Shown here in pieces: positions 1 through 7,059 of a stretch of DNA of 64,000 nucleotides. The translations under genes and the position numbers were made by a program. The number at the start of each line of letters is the position of its first letter. Position 1 is the stretch's first letter. The notes under the pieces are model-generated. The model searched no databases and was not told the origin of the DNA. It worked only from the letters and a program-made list of their open reading frames with translations. Location: NCBI GenBank assembly GCA_041521345.1, contig JBGOHB010000019.1. One strand, 5' to 3'. The DNA is from Virgibacillus_N oceani_A. GTDB taxonomy: Bacteria; Bacillota; Bacilli; Bacillales; Amphibacillaceae.

Positions 1-160
1 TTTGTTCCTTGAATTCCTTTGAAAAGTTCCTTCTTGCTCTACGGGTCATAGTAATTCTCCTCAACTTTTAATTGAACCAAGTTTATATGACCTTAACTGT
101 TCTGTCCAACTAAGTGTAACCTATTCAATTTGTCGCAGTCTATCTGTAAATACGACGGAA

Positions 161-392
161 GTTTTATCTGAACTTAGAGGGATATAAAGGTTATCGATCA
201 ACTGCAGCAAGACTTTTATAAATTAAAGTTTTATCTGAACTTAGAGGGATATAAAGTTCGATGAAGATGACCTGAACAGCATGAACGATTTCGTTTTATC
301 TGAACTTAGAGGGATATAGAGAGGGGAAAGTTATACGTTTTTTCTTATGATCAACTCCGTTTTATTTTATTTGAATATAGAGGGATATTAAG
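161..392 (+). CRISPR. Short orphan CRISPR array, 4 repeats and 3 spacers
   Basis: Repeats of 29 bp begin GTTTTATCTG and end GGGATATAAAG. They lie at 161-189, 228-256, 293-321 (one mismatch) and 364-392 (24 of 29 bases match). The three spacers are 38, 36 and about 37-42 bp and do not resemble each other. Decay of the last repeat suggests that this is the trailer end and that the leader lies to the left, within 1-160. No cas gene is present in the window, although the left edge is only 160 bp away. The repeat loosely resembles class 1 (type I-B-like) repeats of Firmicutes, but I cannot assign a subtype from the sequence alone. Confidence 0.8.
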
Positions 393-442
393 GGTGTAAA
401 GTTAGTGAAGAAGGACACAGGATAGTTCCACCTCAGTCATCT

Positions 443-777
443 TTTTGACCCAGTTAAGACACGATATTGACCCACCATTGTCAAGTTAGAGCCAGCAAAA
501 ATCCCACCACCCTTGACCTTGTTTGTGTCCGTGGTAGTGGTTTTGATGACGAATGGCAGAAATAAAGCCTTTGAGGCTCATTCGCATCAATAGCGTACCA
601 CGGACAATTACTTCTAAGTTCCGCTGGCGGGGCCCCGCCCCCTTCCAGCGATCACTAAGAAGTAGCACGGCGGTCAAGGGCAAGCAACTAAAGCTGTGGT
701 TAAGATGGTGTTATTTTCTAGCAAGTGGATCACCTTTGTCATAAGTGGATCAAAAAGATGGCATAACTGGGTCAACT
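443..777. mobile_element. IS21-like element remnant without transposase (MITE-like)
   Basis: The 12-base sequence TTGACCCAGTTA at 445-456 returns as a perfect inverted copy at 764-775. Each end also carries further related subterminal copies: TTGACCCACC near 469 on the left, and inverted TGATCCACTT motifs near 723-752 on the right. Multiple repeated terminal sites are typical of IS21-family elements. The interior is only about 310 bp, has no credible istA or istB frame, and contains a GC-rich palindrome (GCGGGGCCCCGC near 629) unlike the surrounding AT-rich DNA. I read it as an internally deleted, non-autonomous derivative. The family assignment rests on end structure only. Confidence 0.5.
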
Positions 778-993
778 TAATGGCTGTAATCAGTTAGCAT
801 TCAGGATCGCTAATGAATTGGTTTTTAAAAACGTAGTGTAATATAAAGTCTAACTATTTTTTATTAATTTGAATATAACAGTAGTGAAAAGACAACCTAA
901 GTACTAAACCCAATTATAATAAAATTTGCACTACTCTATGTAAATAAAAGTCAATAATGTACAGGTTCTTTCCTTATAATAAACATAACTCCA

Positions 994-2097
994 TTGTATA
1001 ATTCACCTATCCACCCAAATATACATAAACTACAAAAAAGAGAAAAGGATGTGTCCATAATTAAAAAATATTACGTCAGCGCAAACACAGCACAAGGCTT
1101 TATCAATTTGTTGCCATCTAACGTAAAAAACTTTAAAAAAGTTATCATATTAAAACATCCATCCTACACATTAAAAACCGCCGTTATCAATAATTTAATG
1201 GAAAGATACAAAGACAATGAATTGGAAATCCTTTTAAGTTCAAAGCAAAATAAGTATTTTGACGGCGTCATTATCCGGGAAAAACAGCTTGCCGTTATCA
1301 TTGATGATATCGCAACACCAGATCTCCCTGGTGCAATTGAAATCGACTTAAACTTATTTATAAATAAAGACTTGCCCGCCGATCTTCATAAAGAGAAGGA
1401 GTTGGCTGAAAAATACACTGAATTAGCTTACGATAATTTCCAAACAGGCTTGAAATTCCATGATGACCTGGAAGAAATCTACATTAACGAAATGGATTTT
1501 CAAAAAGCGAATGCACTTGCTGATAGGTTTATTGAAGACATCTTGAAAAACCAGTTTCAAAAGTCAGGGGAATCAGAGGTTTATTACCGTCTATTTGGCA
1601 CAAACACTGCAGATGGCGTAGTGAATGAGGTACCCCATATTACTAATCAGGTGTCAAAAGCCTACTATATCAAAGGCAGAGCAGGCACAGGAAAATCCAC
1701 TTTTATGAAAAAAATTGCAGAAGCGTGTAGTCAACATGGTTTTGACATAGAACAATATTACTGCAGCTTTGACCCAAACAGCGTTGATATGGTTCTTGTA
1801 AGGGAACTGGATTTCTGCATTTTTGACAGTACGGACCCGCATGAATTCTCACCTGAAAGAGAGCAGGATGAAATAATCGATATATATGAAATAGCAGTAA
1901 CCCCTGGAACGGATGAAAAGTATGCAAAAGAGATAGGAGAAGTACACGACCGCTATAAGTCCTATATGAAAAATGGGGTCAAAAATATAAAAAAAGCAGG
2001 TGAATATCTCGAAGCGATAGAGCAGCAATTCCATTTTACATCTGAAGAAATAAAAAATATCACTGATTTTATAACACAAAAAATAATCGTGCAGTAG
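994..2097 (+). CDS. PRK06851-type P-loop ATPase, function unknown
   Basis: The product is 367 aa from the TTG at 994. It has a clear Walker A motif, GRAGTGKST, at about residues 228-236, preceded by YYIKG. The N-terminal half contains a similar but degenerate loop (KHPSYTLKT, about residues 55-63), so the protein looks like a duplicated P-loop fold in which only the second site keeps its nucleotide-binding residues. This layout matches the uncharacterised PRK06851 family of Bacillaceae and Clostridia. The start is uncertain: 994 has no visible Shine-Dalgarno, and family members start nearer the GTG at 1051, where AAAAGGA lies too close. The gene stands alone between a mobile-element remnant and pseudogenes. 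Confidence 0.6.
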   Translation: MYNSPIHPNIHKLQKREKDVSIIKKYYVSANTAQGFINLLPSNVKNFKKVIILKHPSYTLKTAVINNLMERYKDNELEILLSSKQNKYFDGVIIREKQLAVIIDDIATPDLPGAIEIDLNLFINKDLPADLHKEKELAEKYTELAYDNFQTGLKFHDDLEEIYINEMDFQKANALADRFIEDILKNQFQKSGESEVYYRLFGTNTADGVVNEVPHITNQVSKAYYIKGRAGTGKSTFMKKIAEACSQHGFDIEQYYCSFDPNSVDMVLVRELDFCIFDSTDPHEFSPEREQDEIIDIYEIAVTPGTDEKYAKEIGEVHDRYKSYMKNGVKNIKKAGEYLEAIEQQFHFTSEEIKNITDFITQKIIVQ

Positions 2098-2215
2098 AGG
2101 TCTGTACCCGTATGAAGTTTATGACCATTTTCCCACTAAGGACTTGAATCAATATCAAACCTTATATTTTATGTTACGATTTAAGCAAGAAAAGACCTTA
2201 AGGTGGGGAGTTGTC

Positions 2216-2462
2216 ATGCGGATATCACCACGGGCAGTTCTCTTTGAATTCCTATCATATTTTAATGATGAAGAACAGGCTGCGTTTAAAAAAATGCTAT
2301 TTGAACGCGCCTACAAGAAAAATCAGCTGCTGTTTACAGAAGGAGACCCGCGGGAAAAATTTTTCTCTTGGCAGGCGGTTATGTGAAATTGGAAAAAACA
2401 AATCGGGATGCAAACATGCTGTATATAAACTATATTAGCCCAAATGATTTTTTCCGTATGGA
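2216..2462 (+). pseudogene. arcR-like Crp/Fnr regulator fragment
   Basis: The ATG at 2216 follows a good ribosome site (AAGGTGGGG). The first about 50 codons match the N-terminal cyclic-nucleotide-binding fold of Crp/Fnr regulators (LLFTEGDPREK). A frameshift near 2362-2370 then moves the reading to another frame, which continues as AGGYVKLEK and YINYISPNDFF. The helix-turn-helix half is missing: the sequence runs directly into carbamate kinase coding sequence. Crp/Fnr-type ArcR regulators sit in arginine deiminase operons of Firmicutes, so a deletion from arcR into arcC, or the reverse, best explains the junction at about 2460. Confidence 0.65.
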
Positions 2463-2874
2463 CAATGGTCTCGTCGTTATTGGCGCCGGTGGTGGCGGGG
2501 TGCCGGTGATTTACAGAAGAGGCAGATATATTGGCGTCGATGGTATTATTGATAAAAATTTTGCATCACAGAAAACTTGCTGAAGAAATCAATGCTGATA
2601 TGCTGTTAATGTTGACAGAAGTAGATTACGCTTATGTCAATTTCAACACGCCGGCTGAACAGGCATTGCACAGCATTCGAACTGAGGATATCGTACAGCT
2701 GCTTAAAGAAGGGCACTTTGCCCCGGCAGCATGCTTCCCAAAATAAGAGCAGGCATAGATTTTGCCAAATCAGGCCCTGACAGAGAATTCATAATTACCT
2801 ACCCGGAACAAGCAAGCGAAGCACTGCAAGGCAAAAACTGGCATAAAAATCTTACAACAAACAGTGAAACATAG
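2463..2874 (+). pseudogene. arcC: Carbamate kinase (arcC) C-terminal fragment
   Basis: The three frames read in turn give the C-terminal half of carbamate kinase: VVIGAGGGGVPVI, then GVDGIIDKNFASQKLAEEI, MLLMLTEVDYAYVNF, ALHSIRTEDI and, in the third frame, GSMLPKIRAGIDFAKSG to a TAG at 2872. Frameshifts fall near 2575 and 2730. The enzyme makes ATP from carbamoyl phosphate in the arginine deiminase pathway. The N-terminal half and the rest of the operon (arcA, arcB, arcD) are absent, so this is a dead relic. A dispersed repeat copy begins in its last codons. Confidence 0.75.
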
Positions 2875-2893
2875 GGGCGGTTCTTTTGTTTCA
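2864..2893. repeat. Dispersed GGGACGGTTCTT-type repeat, copy 1
   Basis: TGAAACA and TGTTTCA flank a GGGGCGGTTCTT core. The copy joins the arcC relic to the P-type ATPase relic, with no spare sequence between them. Confidence 0.7.
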
Positions 2894-2895
2894 AT

Positions 2896-3099
2896 TTGAA
2901 GTCCCTAATCATTTTATTCCAGCTAGGCCTGACGCATGTACCTATATTACAAGCGGCTTTTAGTACGGCCTCCATGGAGCTGGATTATTGGGAAATACAA
3001 GTGCTTGCAGGCTTGATTGTTTTTATCGTCGTGGAGATAGAGAAGTATATCACACGTACTAGTCGTTTTGGCAAGCTATTAAAAAAAGACAGCAGGTAA
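2896..3099 (+). pseudogene. C-terminal tail of a cation-transporting P-type ATPase
   Basis: About 67 codons resemble the last two membrane helices of calcium/magnesium-type P-type ATPases: a helix running into THVPILQAAF, then YWEIQVLAGLIVFIVVEIEKYI and a basic tail. The phosphorylation and ATP-binding domains are absent, and the open frame starts directly at a dispersed repeat copy. It is therefore a truncated gene remnant with no expected function. Confidence 0.6.
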
Positions 3100-3461
3100 G
3101 GGAGCGGGAGGGCAGGTAGTTTAAGATGAGCAGAGTATTCTGATTTCTACTTGATTGCGTCAAAAATATAAAGAGAGGTACTCGATCAAGCATCAGAACC
3201 ACATCGCAAGCAACACGCTCAATGACCTCCTCGAGAAGTCGTCTCGGATACCTCATCGTAATTAAAGCGCTCAATGACATCCTCGAGCAAGCATTCGAAT
3301 GCCCTATAATGCCTGGTAAATATTTTTTAGCATAAGAATAAATTCTTACATATAACCAACATGGATTCTTCCTTTAAAGGGAATAGTAAAGTAACAGGAG
3401 AACATAAAATATGTTACCCTGAAATAAATAAACTTTTGCTAACATAAAGGGTGAATCATTG
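3100..3461. other. Non-coding gap before selO with a short direct repeat
   Basis: No credible gene was seen. CGCTCAATGACCTCCTCGAG at about 3218-3237 recurs at about 3268-3287 with one mismatch. The 3300-3450 part is AT-rich and should hold the selO promoter, but I could not assign its boxes with confidence. Confidence 0.5.
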
Positions 3462-4934
3462 ATGGTCACACAAGCAATCAATAATATAGAGTGGAATTTA
3501 GAGACGACCTATACAGAATTACCGGAATTTTTTTATACAAAACAGCAGCCGGGGAAAGTAGAAGATCCGGGGTTGGTTATATTTAATCATTCTCTCGCAA
3601 AATCCCTGGGACTTGAAACAGATAAGCTGAATGAGGAAGCTTTGGCAAATGTATTCTCGGGTCATCAGCTGCCTGAAGAAACAGACCCGTTTTCCCAAGC
3701 TTATGCTGGCCACCAATTTGGTCATTTTACAATGCTCGGAGATGGTCGTGCGGTATTAATTGGTGAAAAATTATCCCCATCAGGGGAGCGGTTTGACATT
3801 CAATTAAAAGGTGCTGGCAGAACGCCATATTCACGTGGAGGAGATGGCCGGGCTGCACTCGGCCCAATGCTTCGGGAATATATCATCAGTGAAGCAATGC
3901 ACGCATTAGGTATACCAACTTCACGCAGTCTGGCGGTGACCACTACGGGGGAGGCAGTGACAAGGGAGACCTTTTTGACTGGTGCCATCGTAACCCGAGT
4001 TGCCTCCAGTCATATTCGGGTAGGCACATTTGAATATGCAGCCCGCTTTGGAACGATCGAAAACCTGAAAGCACTCGCTGATTATACCATCCATCGCCAT
4101 TTTCCTGAAATAAAAGAAGAAGAAAACCCTTATTTATCCCTATATAAAAAAGTGATTGAGCGGCAGGCTTCTTTAATAGCCAAATGGCAGCTGACCGGTT
4201 TTATCCACGGAGTGATGAATACGGATAATATGACGATCAGCGGGGAAACGATTGATTATGGACCCTGTGCATTTATGAACGATTATGACCCAAAAACCGT
4301 ATTTAGTTCCATTGATGTGAATGGCCGTTACGCATACGGGAATCAGCCGGGAATTGGGGAATGGAATTTGGCCCGCTTTGCAGAAGCATTATTGCCATTA
4401 TTTCATGATGAAAAAGAAAAAGCGGTGGAACTGGCACAAGATGAACTGGCCAATTATGCAAAACTTTACAAGCATGATTGGTTATCCGGCATGCGAAAAA
4501 AATTAGGATTAACCGGTGAAAAAGAGGGGGATGAATTGCTTGTAAAAGAGCTTTTGCAGCTGATGGAGAAACATGAGGCAGACTTTACAAATACATTTCG
4601 GGAACTCACGTTAAACGAATTAGATGACAGCAGCTTATTTACCAGTAAAGCGTTCAAAGAATGGAAAACAAAGTGGCAAGAAAGACAGGAGCACCAGTCT
4701 GAATCAAATGAGGAAATCCAATCAATCATGAAAGCATATAACCCATTCATTATTCCAAGAAATCACCGAGTAGAAGAGGCACTGGAAGCAGCTGTTGAAA
4801 ACCAGGATTATACCGTCATGCACCGACTGCTCGATGTTCTATCCAGACCCTATGCCTATAATAAAGAACAGGAAGCCTACTGCCAACTTCCAGAGCCAAC
4901 CGACATACCGTACCAAACATACTGCGGGACGTGA
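3462..4934 (+). CDS. selO: SelO-family protein adenylyltransferase (YdiU/UPF0061)
   Basis: The product is 490 aa, the normal size for bacterial SelO. SelO is a pseudokinase-fold enzyme that transfers AMP from ATP to protein hydroxyl groups. The diagnostic stretches are present: GDGRAVLIGE, LKGAGRTPYSRGGDGRAALG (nucleotide loop), GVMNTDNM with the catalytic-loop Asp/Asn, and the metal-binding IDYGPCAFMND. I chose the ATG at 3462 over the TTG at 3459 because AAAGGG at 3446-3451 is then about 10 nt upstream. The gene is monocistronic: its stop overlaps a dispersed repeat and a strong hairpin follows. Confidence 0.93.
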   Translation: MVTQAINNIEWNLETTYTELPEFFYTKQQPGKVEDPGLVIFNHSLAKSLGLETDKLNEEALANVFSGHQLPEETDPFSQAYAGHQFGHFTMLGDGRAVLIGEKLSPSGERFDIQLKGAGRTPYSRGGDGRAALGPMLREYIISEAMHALGIPTSRSLAVTTTGEAVTRETFLTGAIVTRVASSHIRVGTFEYAARFGTIENLKALADYTIHRHFPEIKEEENPYLSLYKKVIERQASLIAKWQLTGFIHGVMNTDNMTISGETIDYGPCAFMNDYDPKTVFSSIDVNGRYAYGNQPGIGEWNLARFAEALLPLFHDEKEKAVELAQDELANYAKLYKHDWLSGMRKKLGLTGEKEGDELLVKELLQLMEKHEADFTNTFRELTLNELDDSSLFTSKAFKEWKTKWQERQEHQSESNEEIQSIMKAYNPFIIPRNHRVEEALEAAVENQDYTVMHRLLDVLSRPYAYNKEQEAYCQLPEPTDIPYQTYCGT

Positions 4935-4960
4935 AACAGAGGGACGGTTCTTCTGTTTCA
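4932..4960. repeat. Dispersed GGGACGGTTCTT-type repeat, copy 2
   Basis: TGAAACAGAGGGACGGTTCT runs on to TGTTTCA. The first TGA is also the selO stop codon. Confidence 0.75.
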
Positions 4961-4995
4961 TTTAACAAATAATTCAAAAAACAATCCTGCCACAA

Positions 4996-5032
4996 AAAGC
5001 ATGCTGCATAAATCTAGTAAGCAGCATGCTTT
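4996..5032. terminator. Bidirectional terminator between selO and the CAP gene
   Basis: The perfect 12-bp inverted repeat AAAGCATGCTGC / GCAGCATGCTTT lies between two convergent genes, with A and T tracts at the stem ends, so it can serve both strands. Confidence 0.75.
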
Positions 5033-5033
5033 A

Positions 5034-6164
5034 TCATTCCGTCAAAAACTTTTCCGTATAAAAGGGCTGGGCATCTTCATTAAAAGCGACACCAACACCT
5101 AATTCCTGATATTCCGACTTTAATATATTTTCCCTGTGGCCGGCAGAATTCATCAAGCCTTCATGGGCAAATATGCTGCTCGTCTGGCCAGCGGCAAGAT
5201 TTTCACCAGCCATTTGAAAGGAAATTGCATCCGCTTCTATTCGGTCAAAAGGTGATTCACCATCAAGGTTTGTATGACTGAAATAGTTATTATCCGCCAT
5301 GTCATTACTATGACTGCGTGCTGTTTCCTTAACCGGTTCATGCCACTCCAGTGGCGGAAGATCACGAGCCACCCTTGCTGCGTTAGTAATGTCGAATAAT
5401 TGATATTCAAAGCCTTTTTTTAGTTCCTCTCGTGGTTCGCCGAAAAATCCTTCCTTCTCTTCTTCTAAATTTTTACTTATAATTTGAATTGCTGTTACTG
5501 TATCGTTTTCATGTAGGTCAAAAAAGATCGTTACATAATTATTATCCAGCTCAAATGTGTTATATTCCCCGTTGCTTTCGATTTCATAGTTTGTAAGGCC
5601 CTTTCGGATTGTTGTAATTGGTGTATCCAGCTCAGCAAGAACCGTATCGCTGGAACTGCCGTAGTTTATTCCCTGTTTTGAAGCAAGAAGATCCTGATTT
5701 GTATATAAACCAGCGACCTTGTCCTCTTCATCATAAGCAGCCATAAAAAAGTTTTGATAATTTTCGTGATAAGTGACCCATTCCGTGCCATATTCATTAA
5801 AAGTAGCCCGTTCTGCACTGCCGGCTTTATCTTCCACCTCAGCACGTTTATCACCAATTTCGACATTATGAATGGAGAAGGACTGTTCCGTCGGTTCTCC
5901 CAGTTCAGGCTGCTCCACTTCAGCAACTTCTGGCTGATCTTCAGCCGGTTCATTCCCGGTTAATCTGCTGTAAATTTGTTCAATTTCATTATTCAAATAC
6001 TGTATTGTCTCATTCACGGTTGGATTTTGAAGCATGTTTACTACATCGGATTCCACCGAAGAAGCTACACCCTGAAGACCATCACGCTGAAAGGAATCAC
6101 CATAAAAATGCCAAAACAAACCAGCGAAGAGTAATAAAAAGACAATATGTCGTAATTTAGGCAT
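5034..6164 (-). CDS. YlbC-like secreted CAP-domain protein
   Basis: The product is 376 aa. Residues 1-20 form an N-terminal membrane anchor or signal (HIVFLLLFAGLFWHF). An acidic linker follows, then a CAP-associated domain (about 90-230) and a C-terminal CAP/SCP domain from about residue 250 with LFDITNAARVARDLPPLEW, HSNDMADNNYFSHTNLDG, AGENLAAG and GHRENIL. This domain order matches B. subtilis YlbC and relatives, whose biochemical role is not established. The start has a good ribosome site (GGGAGTGAG) on the minus strand. Nothing is fused or missing. Confidence 0.85.
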   Translation of the reverse strand: MPKLRHIVFLLLFAGLFWHFYGDSFQRDGLQGVASSVESDVVNMLQNPTVNETIQYLNNEIEQIYSRLTGNEPAEDQPEVAEVEQPELGEPTEQSFSIHNVEIGDKRAEVEDKAGSAERATFNEYGTEWVTYHENYQNFFMAAYDEEDKVAGLYTNQDLLASKQGINYGSSSDTVLAELDTPITTIRKGLTNYEIESNGEYNTFELDNNYVTIFFDLHENDTVTAIQIISKNLEEEKEGFFGEPREELKKGFEYQLFDITNAARVARDLPPLEWHEPVKETARSHSNDMADNNYFSHTNLDGESPFDRIEADAISFQMAGENLAAGQTSSIFAHEGLMNSAGHRENILKSEYQELGVGVAFNEDAQPFYTEKFLTE

Positions 6165-6257
6165 CGGCTCACTCCCTTTCGAATTCCCACTTGTTTCTTT
6201 TGCCTATTTGAAGAACGCCCTAATTCCAGTATATACGCATAATCATGAATAGAACCA

Positions 6258-6383
6258 TCAATTTATAGTTCATTTCGCTGATGGAATTTTAAAAATAAAT
6301 AAAAACTTCAAATGTTTCTCTTTTCTTTCTAGGTAATTTATACTACAATGAATTTATAGTTCTTTTTAAAGAACTATAAATTT
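6258..6383. promoter_or_regulatory. Palindromic operator candidate upstream of the IDEAL gene
   Basis: AATTTATAGTTCTTT at 6351-6365 is followed after two bases by its exact reverse complement at 6368-6382. A further half copy, AATTTATAGTTC, lies near 6259. There is no terminator-like T run, so a dimeric repressor site is more likely than a transcription stop. The rest of 6165-6474 shows no gene. Confidence 0.45.
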
Positions 6384-6474
6384 GAATTAAGTAAGAAATA
6401 AGTTTCATTTGTATGAAAGAAGGGTATAGAAAATTTATGAAAAAATAATGTAAAATCAAGGAGGGTAGAAAATT

Positions 6475-6909
6475 ATGCTTGCATTTAAAACAATTAAACC
6501 ATATCACATAGAAGTTAATGTTGATTATTTGAACATTGTTTTAGCAAAAAGTGATTTTACGATACTTATCAATAGTAAGGAATATCAGTTTATCCCACTA
6601 AAAGCAAAGAAAATAAAAATAAACCGGAAAAGTAGGTTAATTGAGAACCCAAAAGATATTTTTGCTTTTCATCGTGATCACGATATTATTTACATAACCC
6701 TTACACGTTTTATACAAATGACCGACTTTCTTGTTGAACTGCATCGTATTGCAAAACCTTATTATTATCCCGAGAATCATTCTGCTGAGATTTATGATAT
6801 CGACATGGTTATCGATGAATTAGAACGATTAAATATTAAACGGCTTATTGATAAAGCACTGGACAAGGGTGACAAGGAAATTTTTTATAAGCTGCTGAAA
6901 TTACTTTAA
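6475..6909 (+). CDS. IDEAL-domain protein of unknown function
   Basis: The product is 144 aa. The C-terminus carries an IDEAL-type helix pair: KRLIDKALDKGDKEIFYKLL at about residues 122-141. In other proteins this short motif mediates protein-protein contacts, for example in YpiB-type proteins of Bacillaceae. Residues 1-110 show no domain I recognise; they are basic in the middle (KAKKIKINRKSR) and aromatic-rich near HRDHDIIYITLTRF. AAGGAGGG at about 6459-6466 supports the ATG. The gene stands alone, with a large palindrome in its upstream region and a hairpin downstream. Confidence 0.7.
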   Translation: MLAFKTIKPYHIEVNVDYLNIVLAKSDFTILINSKEYQFIPLKAKKIKINRKSRLIENPKDIFAFHRDHDIIYITLTRFIQMTDFLVELHRIAKPYYYPENHSAEIYDIDMVIDELERLNIKRLIDKALDKGDKEIFYKLLKLL

Positions 6910-6963
6910 GCACCCTGAAACATTCTAGCGAATCATATTCTATGATCAGTGAAGAAAAAGCCG

Positions 6964-6998
6964 ACCTGATAGAAGGTTGATCTATCAGGTCTTAATTA
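6964..6998 (+). terminator. Terminator after the IDEAL gene
   Basis: ACCTGATAG and CTATCAGGT form a 9-bp stem, followed by an AT-rich tract (CTTAATTATTTT). It may also serve the convergent PBP gene. Confidence 0.55.
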
Positions 6999-7059
6999 TT
7001 TTCCCATATTCTCATTGTTTGAAACCTGAACATGCTCGTATTACTTAACTCATTATGGA

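Noticed and set aside
486..744. Overlapping frames on both strands inside the IS21-like element
   Set aside because: They lie within the GC-rich interior between the inverted ends and resemble no transposase.
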